From the NCBI GenBank assembly GCA_946406115.1, contig OX291545.1, positions 6,324,001-6,388,000 on the forward strand: a stretch of 64,000 nucleotides of DNA. The letters run 5' to 3'. Made by a program: the position numbers and the translations under genes. Shown piece after piece: positions 1 to 11,339 of this stretch (positions are counted from its first letter, which is position 1; each line of letters begins with the position of its first letter). The notes under the pieces were generated by a model. The model was given only the letters and a program-made list of their open reading frames with translations, made no database searches and had not been told where the DNA came from. The DNA is from Apoda limacodes. Its lineage: Eukaryota; Arthropoda; Insecta; Lepidoptera; Limacodidae.

Positions 1-2039
1 AAACAAAAAATGGCCACTAGTGGCGCAGCAGCTTTGAAAGTCTATGCGCAAAATGACAGATGAAACAAAATGAGTATGAGGAATTGAAACCTCAACATAG
101 TAAGAAAAGAAGATGTGACATTACTGAATCTGAGTCAGGCAATGGTGCAAGTACTAGTATGAAGAAAATAAAATTAAAACAAACTACTCTTTCAAACATT
201 TCAACAAAGTCAATTATTTTGGATAAATTAATTGTGAACTTCATAATTGATATGATGTCACCTATCTCAATTGTTGAAAATAAGTCATTCCGAGCACTTA
301 TCGAAGGTGCTCAGCAACTGTCAACTCCGCCAAAAGTAATGTGCCGCTGTATATGCAATAACAAAATTAGTAACACATACATAGAATATAAAGAAAATTT
401 GAAACAGACATTGAAAACAGTTGATTATGTTTGTACCACCGCTGATATTTGGTCCTCATCCAAAAGAAGTTATTTAGGTATGACAGTACATTGGATTGAT
501 GCTACCACATTTGCAAGAAATAGCTCACCACTCGCCTGCAGAAGATATAAGGGATTAAAAACCTTCGACAGGATAGCAGAACTCATTATTGATATTCATT
601 CTGAATATGATTTAAGGCTACCTAAAATAACAAAATCTGTAACTGATAATGGTTCAAACATGTCGAAAGCTTTCAAAATATTTGGAAAGCCAGACTTACC
701 AGACTCAGAATGTGCTGGAATTTTGAATGTAGATGACTTTCTTGATAAAAATAATGAGCAAAGTAATGATGATATGAATAAAGATGAAATGTTATTGTTG
801 AAAGAGTTTCCGGAATCCAATGATAGTGATATATATCAACTGCCCAACCATGAGCGATGTGCCACACACACTTTGCATTTAATACCTTCTCGGGACATAG
901 ACAAAGCCAGAAGTAACAATAACTCATACCGAAAAGTACATGATGCGGCCATGGCTAAATGTCAGGCTGTTTGGAATTTATGTGCTAGGTCTCCGAAAGC
1001 TTGTGAAACTTACTTGGAAATCACTGGTAAATCTCCAACAAGCCCCTGTACAACCAGGTGGAATTCCTATTATGATTGCATAATTGATATCCTGAAATTC
1101 CAAGAAACCATCAATGAAGTTCTGATAAAACTAGGATTGGCCGTCTTAAAAGAGATGGAAGTACAGTTTTTGATTGAGTATATTCGCACATCTAAGCCCA
1201 TAGCTGAAGCCATGCGAAACTTAGAAGGCGACATGGAGACTTTTTATGGATGCCTGCAGCCAGAATTGTATCGAATGCAAAAAATTTTGGACTTATTAAA
1301 GCAAGAAATCCAGTATATTGTGGTGGTTTAGTTGATACAATTAAAGAAAGTATAGAAAATTGGTTTGAAAAATATAAGTTGCATGACACTCGTGCCAAAC
1401 ACAGCATTTTAGCAGCTGTGTCATATCCCTTCTTTAAGTTAAAGTGGGTACCAAGAGCTGAAAAGGAGTATGTGAAGGAATTGTTCATTGCGGAAGCGTG
1501 AGGATTCAAACACGACGATTTTAAAAGTGTACACCCACAAACATCAACATTGAAAAAGAAGCAAAAAAGTGAGTCTTACTATATGTTCAATGATTCAGAC
1601 TCCTCGGAAACCTCTACAGATAGCAACAGCAGCGCCTGCACTGATTCTGAGACCCTCCAATATTTAAGAGATGAAGACACAAGTTTGAATATCCTCAACA
1701 CATATCCAACTATAAAAAAAGTGTTTTTACGGTACAACACTTGTCTCCCGAGTTCAGCACCAGTGGAAAGGCTATTTTCGTATGGTGGTATGATTATGCG
1801 TCCACACAGACGCAACATGTCAAATGCTCTTTTTGAAGAGCTTGTGATTTTAAAATCTTTAATAAATAAAGAAAACCAGTAATTTTACCATAAAGTATTT
1901 TGAAAATACATATTTTGTATTTAGTATTTAAATACAAAAGGCAAAAGTATTTTGTATCTTGCATTTGAAATACTATATTAAAAAAGGTATTTGCATTTTG
2001 TATTTAAATACTTTTCGAAAAGTATTTTGTACATCTCTG
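1..2039 (+). mobile_element. hAT DNA transposon, copy 1 (left end cut off by window)
   Basis: This segment matches positions 4,899-6,937 base for base apart from a handful of substitutions (for example G to A at 1502 versus 6400, and A versus G at 1832/6730). The right terminus ends ...TACATCTCTG at 2039 and is followed by ATTAAGAT, the same 8 bases that follow copy 2. The roughly 215 bp of left end, including the left inverted repeat, lie outside the window. It sits in 104-bp satellite DNA. Shared flanks beyond the terminus show that this is a duplicate of the copy 2 locus, not an independent insertion. Confidence 0.93.
60..1882 (+). pseudogene. hAT transposase (zinc-finger BED-type family), broken, copy 1
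   Basis: The product would be a hAT-superfamily transposase, which cuts and pastes its own element in the nucleus. Frame 1 (60-1331, 423 codons) holds the N-terminal and catalytic part: a DNGSNM motif that carries a probable catalytic Asp, a CATHTLHL motif and an RWNSYYD motif, all typical of the hAT RNase H-like fold. A frameshift near 1,310 moves the reading into another frame (1250-1501), a TGA at 1499-1501 interrupts it, and 1550-1882 carries the C-terminal hAT dimerisation region (VERLFSYGG...MRPHRRNMS). The N-terminal BED zinc finger is reduced to a short remnant, and a stop precedes the used ATG. Copy 2 has the same frameshift and stop, so the gene was dead before it was duplicated. 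Confidence 0.93.
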
Positions 2040-2455
2040 ATTAAGATCTTAGTTTTGGATGACAGCTCTCAAACTAGAAAGTGCTATATCCTTGTAATTA
2101 TTGATCACAAAATAGTAGTTTCTTTACAGAAATGGTAGGACTCATCAAAGTCTTTATTTCGGATGACAGCTGTCAAACTAGAAAGTGTTACATCTCCATA
2201 ACTATTGATCGTAGACTAGTTGTTTCTTTACAAAAGTGATAGATCTTATCAAGCTGTTCGTTTCGGATGACAGCTATCAAACTAGAAAGTAGTGCTATTT
2301 CTTGTAATTATTGATCACAGCATAGTATTCTTTTCACAAAAATTATAAGACTCATCAAAGTCTTTATTTCGGATGACAGCTGTCAAACTAAAAAGTGCTA
2401 TATCTCCATAACTATTGATCGTAGTCTAGTAGTTTCTTCACAAAAGTGAAAAATT
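2040..2455 (+). repeat. 104-bp satellite, array A (about 4 monomers)
   Basis: Monomers begin with GGATGACAGC at 2057, 2161, 2265 and 2371, a period of 104-106 bp. Each carries a near-perfect TGACAGCTGTCA palindrome, a CTATTGATCGTAGACTAG segment and an AGATCTCATCAAGATC-like segment. Monomers differ by roughly 5-12 percent by eye. Confidence 0.9.
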
Positions 2456-2659
2456 CAAATTAAAATAGTTTATTGCTCAAAAAAAGGATACAATATCACT
2501 CTTTTGACGATAGTTTCATATGCAAGGAATTTATAAACTACTACCGTTACATCGCTAATCGAGATGGCGTTCTGGGGAGAAGAAACGGCGGAAGTAACTC
2601 TCAAGCTGTCGCTCTTTTAAATATTAATTATATAACGATTGGTACACTTTCAATATTTG
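2456..2659. other. Unassigned spacer
   Basis: AT-rich, no recognisable gene. An open frame at 2473-2670 has no similarity that I recognise. Confidence 0.5.
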
Positions 2660-3195
2660 TACGTTCATAACATCATTTTAGTAATTCCCATGCGTTTCTA
2701 TAAGTTAGTCTTTAATAGAATAGTAAGCTTTTTTGACTAGTTTCTGCTTATCAAAAATTTCAAACTTTTTCAATTCAGTTTACATACTTATGCAGGGATT
2801 TTGTTGTAAAAATGGACACATTGTCCTTTAAATGATCTATTATTTTTTCAAGCCTTGTGTGGATCAGAGCCAGTTTATGTATATTTCTTGTATTTCAATT
2901 ATGACATCACTTTTTTAGAAAAAGACATCGTTCATAAGATATAAGTATATCATTTGCGTGTCCCCATAATAGGATACCATAGGACATCACCATATGAAAG
3001 TAACTAAAGTATACTAACTGGGCTGCCGCTTCGTCTGTAAGTTGACGAATTGTTTTAACCGCAAAAGCTGCCGAACTATTCGCCAATCCAGCTATGTATG
3101 GACCCCATCGAAGTTTTGCATCTAAAGTAATGCCTAAGAATACAGCACTATCTACAACATCTAATTGTGTATTTTTTTAATTAAGTGCAGTCGGT
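2660..3195 (-). mobile_element. Non-LTR retrotransposon (Jockey/CR1-like) 3' fragment
   Basis: Read on the minus strand, this encodes the region just after the reverse transcriptase palm: FLGITLDAKLRWGPYI, then VYFSYFHMVMSYGILLWG. These are hallmark C-terminal LINE motifs and closely parallel those in the LINE at 34,032-34,844. It is 5'-truncated and broken by frameshifts. Confidence 0.8.
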
Positions 3196-4255
3196 ACTTA
3201 TGAGTAACTTCATAACCACTTGTATTAACTAGAATTTGGAGGAGTACTAAAATAATAAATTAATTGTAACTTAATAGATAATAGTGCGTGGTCTCCTCTC
3301 GCTACGTGCATATATTTGTTTGTTTGTGATGTAATAGTGAAGGTCCTATATAGTCAGGCCTTGCAATTGTTTATAATTTTATTTCCTGGTGTGCATACGA
3401 TACGTGCTAATATTTACAATACTTCCTTCTATAAATTTTATTACAAACAAAAACAAAATAAAAACTCTTTATTATTTTAAGTCTACACATAAGTATTACT
3501 TACGATGCATATTTTATGTCATTATTTCGTTATTGTCTGTCGCTATCTGATCTGCGTAACATTTATTAATAACATAATGAGTTCAATGTCGCTATTCGTT
3601 TGCTACGTTAACTTTTATCCTTGTATTCATCATTAAGTAATGTTATTACCTTATATTGTCTACATTTGTTCAACATTAACATACATATAATTGAAAATGT
3701 TTTATCTTACTGTTGACTGTAATAATAAAAATATTACTTATTTATTGATCTTTTTACTTAGATAAAATCTTATCTCTATGTTAGGACATGCTTATTTTAT
3801 TATACGTGTCCTGTTTCTAATACTTTAATCTATATAATTTTGTATATTATGTATCTATTTTGCTTAATAAATTAAAATATTAAAATGTGCTTTATACCAA
3901 TTATATTCACTGCATAACCCTAATTTTGATATCGTTATCTTCCGCTGACTGAGGATTTTCATGCGGTCAGTGATATATTCCTTTCGCTTACTATTCAATC
4001 TACGTATTACGTGTTTAAACAAGTAAAATAAAAAAAAACCTATTTTTATTTAAAAACAAATTACTGGTGAAGGTTTTTTAATAAACTAAACACTATTCCT
4101 TTTTATTTGTTGTAGTTAAAAAAACGTCAAGTGTAAATCGGATAAGCGCACTGAAGATTTATTGAGGAATATAAATATCAAAGCTTTTTAACCAAGTTCA
4201 ATTGAAGACAGAGTTTTGCACTCAAAATTTTAAAGCTTTATTCCAAGTGGTAGTT
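3196..4255. other. AT-rich spacer without recognisable genes
   Basis: I see no coding similarity, no array and no clear terminal repeats in this stretch. Confidence 0.5.
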
Positions 4256-4261
4256 TTAAAA

Positions 4262-4683
4262 TGGCTACCTATATCTCGAAAACTATGGATCGTATACTAG
4301 AAGTTTTTTTACAGAAGTGATTATTGATCACAGAATAGGAGTTTCTTTACAGAAATAATAGGACTCATCAAAGTCTTTATTTCGGATGACAGATGTCAAA
4401 CTAGAAATAACTATATCTCCAAAACTATTGTTCCTAGTCTAGTAGTTTCTTTACAGAAGTGATAGATCTCATCAAGATCTTTGTTTCGGATGACAGCTAT
4501 CAAACTAGAAAGTGCTATATCTTCGTAATTATTGATCGTAGACTAGTTTCTTTATAGGAGTGATAGATCTCATCAAGATCTTAGTTTTGGATGACAGCTG
4601 TCAAACTAGAAAGTGTTTTATCTCCATAACTATTGATCGTAGTCTAGTAGTAGCTTCACAGAAGTGATTGATCTCATCAAGAT
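4262..4683 (+). repeat. 104-bp satellite, array B
   Basis: About four monomers of the same satellite as array A, with GGATGACAG starts at 4384, 4488 and 4589 (periods 104 and 101). The last monomer is interrupted by hAT copy 2 at ATCAAGAT (4676-4683). Confidence 0.9.
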
Positions 4684-6937
4684 CAGAGTTGTGACATATT
4701 TGAAATACTTGTATTTAAAATACAAATACAAAATACGTATTTTGGATTTTGTACTTAAGTACTTTTTTTAAAAAGTATTTTGTATTTTATTTGAAATACT
4801 ACTCGAGACGTATTTTGTATTTTTAAAATGGTTTGTAATATTCAAAATACTTTTTTATTCTTAGCTTCATTTTTCTAAAGCATTCCGCGATTCAGTAAAA
4901 ACAAAAAATGGCCACTAGTGGCGCAGCAGCTTTGAAAGTCTATGCGCAAAATGACAGATGAAACAAAATGAGTATGAGGAATTGAAACCTCAACATAGTA
5001 AGAAAAGAAGATGTGACATTACTGAATCTGAGTCAGGCAATGGTGCAAGTACTAGTATGAAGAAAATAAAATTAAAACAAACTACTCTTTCAAACATTTC
5101 AACAAAGTCAATTATTTTGGATAAATTAATTGTGAACTTCATAATTGATATGATGTCACCTATCTCAATTGTTGAAAATAAGTCATTCCGAGCACTTATC
5201 GAAGGTGCTCAGCAACTGTCAACTCCGCCAAAAGTAATGTGCCGCTGTATATGCAATAACAAAATTAGTAACACATACATAGAATATAAAGAAAATTTGA
5301 AACAGACATTGAAAACAGTTGATTATGTTTGTACCACCGCTGATATTTGGTCCTCATCCAAAAGAAGTTATTTAGGTATGACAGTACATTGGATTGATGC
5401 TACCACATTTGCAAGAAATAGCTCACCACTCGCCTGCAGAAGATATAAGGGATTAAAAACCTTCGACAGGATAGCAGAACTCATTATTGATATTCATTCT
5501 GAATATGATTTAAGGCTACCTAAAATAACAAAATCTGTAACTGATAATGGTTCAAACATGTCGAAAGCTTTCAAAATATTTGGAAAGCCAGACTTACCAG
5601 ACTCAGAATGTGCTGGAATTTTGAATGTAGATGACTTTCTTGATAAAAATAATGAGCAAAGTAATGATGATATGAATAAAGATGAAATGTTATTGTTGAA
5701 AGAGTTTCCGGAATCCAATGATAGTGATATATATCAACTGCCCAACCATGAGCGATGTGCCACACACACTTTGCATTTAATACCTTCTCGGGACATAGAC
5801 AAAGCCAGAAGTAACAATAACTCATACCGAAAAGTACATGATGCGGCCATGGCTAAATGTCAGGCTGTTTGGAATTTATGTGCTAGGTCTCCGAAAGCTT
5901 GTGAAACTTACTTGGAAATCACTGGTAAATCTCCAACAAGCCCCTGTACAACCAGGTGGAATTCCTATTATGATTGCATAATTGATATCCTGAAATTCCA
6001 AGAAACCATCAATGAAGTTCTGATAAAACTAGGATTGGCCGTCTTAAAAGAGATGGAAGTACAGTTTTTGATTGAGTATATTCGCACATCTAAGCCCATA
6101 GCTGAAGCCATGCGAAACTTAGAAGGCGACATGGAGACTTTTTATGGATGCCTGCAGCCAGAATTGTATCGAATGCAAAAAATTTTGGACTTATTAAAGC
6201 AAGAAATCCAGTATATTGTGGTGGTTTAGTTGATACAATTAAAGAAAGTATAGAAAATTGGTTTGAAAAATATAAGTTGCATGACACTCGTGCCAAACAC
6301 AGCATTTTAGCAGCTGTGTCATATCCCTTCTTTAAGTTAAAGTGGGTACCAAGAGCTGAAAAGGAGTATGTGAAGGAATTGTTCATTGCGGAAGCGTGAA
6401 GATTCAAACACGACGATTTTAAAAGTGTACACCCACAAACATCAACATTGAAAAAGAAGCAAAAAAGTGAGTCTTACTATATGTTCAATGATTCAGACTC
6501 CTCGGAAACCTCTACAGATAGCAACAGCAGCGCCTGCACTGATTCTGAGACCCTCCAATATTTAAGAGATGAAGACACAAGTTTGAATATCCTCAACACA
6601 TATCCAACTATAAAAAAAGTGTTTTTACGGTACAACACTTGTCTCCCGAGTTCAGCACCAGTGGAAAGGCTATTTTCGTATGGTGGTATGATTATGCGTC
6701 CACACAGACGCAACATGTCAGATGCTCTTTTTGAAGAGCTTGTGATTTTAAAATCTTTAATAAATAAAGAAAACCAGTAATTTTACCATAAAGTATTTTG
6801 AAAATACATATTTTGTATTTAGTATTTAAATACAAAAGGCAAAAGTATTTTGTATCTTGCATTTGAAATACTATATTAAAAAAGGTATTTGCATTTTGTA
6901 TTTAAATACTTTTCGAAAAGTATTTTGTACATCTCTG
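4684..6937 (+). mobile_element. hAT DNA transposon, copy 2 (complete, 2,254 bp)
   Basis: The termini are CAGAGTTGTGAC at the left and the inverse of CAGAGATGTACAAAATAC at the right. They are flanked by 8-bp duplications, ATCAAGAT (4676-4683) and ATTAAGAT (6938-6945), matching at 7 of 8 positions; 8 bp is the size expected of hAT. Subterminal regions are dense in GTATTTTGTATTT-type repeats in both orientations, a plausible transposase-binding region. The insertion site lies inside a satellite monomer. Confidence 0.95.
4958..6780 (+). pseudogene. hAT transposase, broken, copy 2
   Basis: Same product and same breaks as the copy at 60-1882. The catalytic half is open from 4958 to 6229, followed by a frameshift near 6,210, a TGA at 6397-6399 and the dimerisation region at 6448-6780. 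One visible amino-acid difference is Asn (copy 1) versus Asp (copy 2) in the RRNMS-N/D-ALFEELV segment. Near-identity over 2 kb shows recent duplication. Confidence 0.94.
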
Positions 6938-7672
6938 ATTAAGATCTTAGTTTTGGATGACAGCTCTCAAACTAGAAAGTGCTATATCCTTGTAATTATT
7001 GATCACAAAATAGTAGTTTCTTTACAGAAATGGTAGGACTCATCAAAGTCTTTATTTCGGATGACAACTGTCAAAATAGAAAGTGCTATATGTCCATAAC
7101 TATTGATCGTAGACTAGTTGTTTTTGTACAGAAGTGATAAATCTTATCAAGGTCTTAGTTTTGGATGACAGCTGTCAAACTAGAAAGTACTATATCTCTA
7201 TAACTATTGATCGTAGACTAGTATGCTCTTCACAGAAGTGATAGATCTCATCACGATCTTAGGTTTGGATGACAGCAATCAAACTAGAAAGTGCTATATC
7301 TTTTCAATTATTGATCACAGAAATGATAGGAATCATCAGTCTTTATTTCGGTTGACAGCTGTCAAACTAGAAAGTGCTATATATCCATAACTATTGATTG
7401 TAGACCAGTAGTTTCGTAACAGAAGTGATAGATCTCACCAAGATCTTGGTTTCGAATGACAGCTTTCAAACTACAAAGTGCTATATATCCATAACTATTG
7501 ATTGTAGACTAGTAGTTTCTTAACAGAAGTGATAGATCTCATCAATATTTTAGTTTAGGATGATAGCCGTCAAACTAGAAAGTGCTATATCTCCAAAACT
7601 ATTGATCGTAGATTTGTAGTTTCTTTATACAAATGATAGGAATTATCAAGAGCTTTATATCGGATGACAACC
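6938..7672 (+). repeat. 104-bp satellite, array C (about 7 monomers)
   Basis: Continues directly from the hAT right end. GGATGACA-type starts recur about every 100-105 bp from 6955 to 7664, some with TGACAGCTGTCA intact and some decayed. The first about 110 bp match the flank of hAT copy 1 essentially exactly; after that the two arrays diverge by about 8 percent. Confidence 0.88.
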
Positions 7673-7762
7673 GAACATCAAGGATTCTAATGCTCTTGGA
7701 CATAGAGAGGGAGTGTTCTGGAATTGTGAGACCACAGTGAATGAGGTTTTTTTAGCGGTAAC
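7673..7762 (-). mobile_element. Small CR1-like LINE fragment
   Basis: On the minus strand, it matches the stretch of the LINE at 24,790-24,900 that encodes the end of the palm and the following ILGVDISSD region, with an internal loss of about 18 bp. It caps the satellite array. Confidence 0.75.
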
Positions 7763-9305
7763 ATGTTAAATCAAAAGGCTGTAACAAGAATATGTAAATT
7801 AGAGGAACAAATAAAGGAGTTAATGAGGAAACAGGAAGCGTCATCAGTTAAAATCATGTGAAAACTTCACTAATTTCTAGAGCCAAGCCAAGCGTAGAGA
7901 ATAAAAAACAAAGAGAATCCTATAGTCGCAGAATACCAAACACCTTCAATCAGCAAAACAGTAATGCAAGCGGCGGAACAAGCCAGCAAATGAAAAATTT
8001 AGATAAAAAAAAAGCAAGACCTATTTACATTAATGAAAAACTGACACCATAATGAGTAAAATCTGTTTTTTGGCAGGTAATATGGTAAAGAGTTATAGGT
8101 ATAGATTTCACTGGATATATAAAAGAGTGTTTTTAAGGAAAGCAGAAGGTAGCCCAGCTATAATTGTTAATACTGCTGAACAAATTGTGGAACTTCAAAC
8201 AGCTAATTCCGCGGAAAAAAAGAATAGGCTATCAACAAGTCGTTACTATTCTGGACAAGGCCTTTAATCGAAAAATTGAATCTCAAAATATCATAGTCAA
8301 GTTCAACGTAACTTACATATTCACAAATTTACATCTACCACACTATTTTATTCTATAGTATCAAATGTATTAACAAATAGGGCAAAAAATAGTAACATTT
8401 GTATCAAATTAGTGTATCGTGATCTGCTTCAAATAAAACCAAAACATTTTTAATGTCTTGCTATTACAGATTTGAATAATTTTTGTTACGACACTGACAC
8501 TACTGTCAATGTAGACACAGCAGTGATGGAGGATATGCCTGAGTGATGCAAATGTCTAAAAGATCGCTCTGTAAATAAATTCAACGTAATAATTCAGAAT
8601 ATACGTAGCATTAATCATTACTTAGAAGATTTAAAATGTTATTAAATAGACTAAATATTGATGAGGACCTAATTATATTGACCGAGTGCCGGCTATCTAA
8701 AACTAACAATATTCTAACCATTAAAAACTTTAATGCTTATGCCACAAAGCGACATATAAATCAGAACGATGGCGTTGTTGTACTGCTTTTATATTTATGT
8801 ATAAACCTCCATCTTTTTTAAATATAGACAGATTCTTAAGTTCTTTAAAGAATATCCTTACTAGCTAAAATATTTTAAACAAATTATTTTTACGAGAGAC
8901 CTAAATTTAGACATTATACGTTCATTATACGACAATTCATCGTTCTTCAAATTACTTAAATTTTTTAGCTTCTCCAATGCTAGATGTCTAGATCATTTCT
9001 TTATTAAAACGAAAACCAATTTTAAAACTATTGCTTGCACCGCTACAGTAACGGTACATTATTGTTAGATTTTATCGCTTTACAATGGACCATATGAAAT
9101 TCTGTTCAACTAACCGAGTTTATCAAAGTGGATTATGAGGCTGAAATAAAAGATCTCAGAAAAGTTGACTGGGAATATATTCTCTTGGACCATGAACCTA
9201 AAGAATCAACAAATACGTTTATCAATACTATAAAATCTATTATGAAAAAATTTATTAAATCTGTATCCTTACCACGTAACAAACGTAATCTTAAGCCATA
9301 AGCCG
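7763..9305 (+). mobile_element. Jockey/CR1-like LINE fragment: ORF1 remnant, endonuclease, linker
   Basis: Several short open stretches read as one degenerate non-LTR element. At 7,770-7,860 there is a coiled-coil stretch (ICKLEEQIKELMRKQE). At 7,858-8,360 there are ORF1-like fragments. At 8,580-8,820 there is the N-terminal part of the AP-like endonuclease (IIQNIRSI, then LIILTECRLS, the Glu being a conserved catalytic position). At 9,120-9,300 there is the endonuclease-to-RT linker (DWEYILLDHEP). No RT domain follows, because an LTR begins at 9306. Confidence 0.75.
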
Positions 9306-9467
9306 TGTAATATTAGGCTTTATCTGTAGCATCCAAAACAGGCTACGTAAAAAGAAAAAGAACCCTGATAATTTTGTGATGTATGTACCTATGCATTGAC
9401 TAATAAACAGTCACAAATCAACCGTTGTTTGATTGCAACGCCTCTCCCTCGTCTCACTGACGTTACA
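9306..9467 (+). repeat. Candidate LTR (5' LTR of a Ty3/Gypsy-type element)
   Basis: The segment starts TGTAA and ends TTACA, an inverted terminal pair of the TG...CA type. It contains a polyadenylation-like AATAAA at about 9,401 and is followed immediately by a primer-binding site. At 162 bp it is short for an LTR. I found no second copy in the window, so the left boundary is provisional. Confidence 0.6.
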
Positions 9468-9481
9468 TGGCGACCGTGAAC
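9468..9481 (+). promoter_or_regulatory. Primer-binding site for a tRNA primer
   Basis: TGGCGACCGTGAAC lies directly after the LTR end. TGGCGACCGTGA-type sites are known in 412/mdg1-type Gypsy elements, where they pair with the 3' end of tRNA-Arg. The tRNA assignment rests on family knowledge. Confidence 0.65.
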
Positions 9482-10479
9482 ATTAAGACGTGCCGTGCAA
9501 AGCGAGCGATACGATGACACAGAAGAGAGAGAACTGTAGCGCCTTCAGGCCGCCTTCGGGCGAGCCTGATAGCCGCGCATAGCAGCCTCGTGCCAAATAA
9601 ATGCAATCGCGACACAAAATATTCCACGAACTTTGAAAGCACAAAGTGTTATTTTATTTTATTGTGAAATACTTAAAAAAAACATAACATTACAAGAACA
9701 CTATTATTTAGTGAAAATTTGTGTATTAAAAAATTCATTACATAATTGAGAAGTCAGGAGAATATAAATTTAGAATTACGAAGATTATTATTAACTTGTT
9801 ACTTCGTGGGAAAACGACTGCATGATTGTTATAGAAAATCAGTTAATAGACATATAAACCTATATATATAGACTAGCTGAGCTGTACGTGACGCCACAGG
9901 CTGCTGCTCTAAAAAATTAAAATAAATTGAATTTAGTGGAACCTAATGCAAAATACATTAAAAACAGAAACTTTGTGTAGTGATACTAGTGTGTTATTGT
10001 TATCTAGTGAAAAATCAAAGTGTAAGCTATGGATACATCACAAATAAAAATACATCCATACAAAAAAAAAACAATCAACAAAGTTACTTCTGATCAATCA
10101 TTGATGTGTTGAAAATGTTGTCAAACCTATAATTTCTTACGTCAGGCGTGTTAATATTAAAAAAATACAAAGATTACTCATACTCTTTATTCATAAATTT
10201 AAATTTACAAGTCAATTTGTTACATTAAATATGTTAAATTGGTAGAATTAAATTAATATGGTTATTTCTTGAAGTTGAAATACATTAATTCATTATGAGT
10301 TATTTATTACAAATTTTTAATGTCAAAAATTCATTTATTTCATAAAAAGCGTGTTCAGTTAAAAATAATTTAAGTTTTTTTTTTTCAAAATTGATGATAA
10401 ACATTCTAAAATCTCATATCAGATAATTGTTATAATATTTGAAAGTGAAGTGAGTTTAAAGAAGTGAGTAGGTAGATAC
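9482..10479. other. AT-rich stretch, possible retrotransposon leader
   Basis: The first 130 bp are GC-richer (9,480-9,610), and the rest is AT-rich with many stops. It would be the untranslated leader if the LTR and primer site belong to the Gypsy element whose gag is at 16.5 kb. I recognise no coding motif. Confidence 0.35.
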
Positions 10480-10595
10480 GTAACCTACCCACGATAAGTC
10501 ATTACGCTCATCACAGTTGATAATAAAAACTGTTGAAAACTCATACAGTGCCTATTTTATTCAGTGAAATATTGAATTAAAACATGGAATCTGTA

Positions 10596-10622
10596 CGCCT
10601 TCTCGTAATTTACGAGAAGGCG
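10596..10622. repeat. Perfect hairpin, 12-bp arms, 3-nt loop
   Basis: CGCCTTCTCGTA, then ATT, then the exact reverse complement. It lies just inside the first ATG (10584) of the LINE's 5' region and upstream of the longer ORF1 frame that starts at 10648. Confidence 0.9.
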
Positions 10623-10647
10623 ACACAAAACAATCCAAAACGAATCA

Positions 10648-10860
10648 ATGAACCTGTCTTTTACATCGATACAATCAAGTCCGAGAAGACACAGTTTACC
10701 GAACTTGTCAACAGTATACAACAGTGACGAGGAAGATTTAAAGGAGGAAAACAAAGATCTCAAAATGCAACTGGAATCCGCTCCTGCAGAAGTGGATAAT
10801 CTTCTTGCTGAGAATACAAGTTTGGAAAATATTATCAAAAATCAACAGAAACAAATTTAA
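10648..10860 (+). pseudogene. LINE ORF1 protein (coiled-coil RNA-binding type), fragment
   Basis: The 70-codon frame begins MNLSFTSIQSSPRRHSLPNL, an arginine/serine-rich head found in ORF1 proteins of insect LINEs, and runs into a coiled coil rich in Glu, Leu and Asn (EEDLKEENKDLKMQLE, ENTSLENIIKNQQKQ). ORF1 proteins trimerise and coat the element RNA. The frame stops at 10858-10860 (TAA), and lysine-rich remnants continue in frame to about 11,000, followed by a Gln/Asn-rich tail. A shorter frame from 10584 overlaps it in another phase and may be the original start. Confidence 0.75.
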
Positions 10861-11339
10861 CAATTGAAAAAAATTTGCACTGCACCCGTAAGTACATCAA
10901 AAAAATCATTAAAGAAAAAAAACAAAAAAACCATCCGTAAAAGTAAACAACAGGAATTAGTTATCGAAAATAATGATTTGAGCATAAAAGACCAAATCTT
11001 TTAGTCAAACAAGCACAATGCAGCCATTGATGAGTCCCCCGCAAACAATGAATTTGAGTTTAGCTCAAACAAATAACTACTCGACAACAGATGATACCCT
11101 GATACCCCAAAAACTAGCTGCAAATCTAAAACACATATTGAAATCTTGACTCTCCCCTACTTATCGACAGAGGGCACTGGTCACGAAACAGAACATCTAA
11201 TAAACAATTCAGGTAAAAAATGGAACATAAATGACAAATTTTTATCTTCGGTAGCCATCAATGGAATACAGATTATGAAGATTTTAGGGTCTCTGCATTC
11301 GTACAACCATATGCGAAAACTGAAGACATTTTAAAACCG

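Noticed and set aside
596..927. Minus-strand frames over the hAT transposase (repeated at 5494-5825)
   Set aside because: Shadows of the plus-strand transposase gene, identical in both copies only because the element is duplicated.
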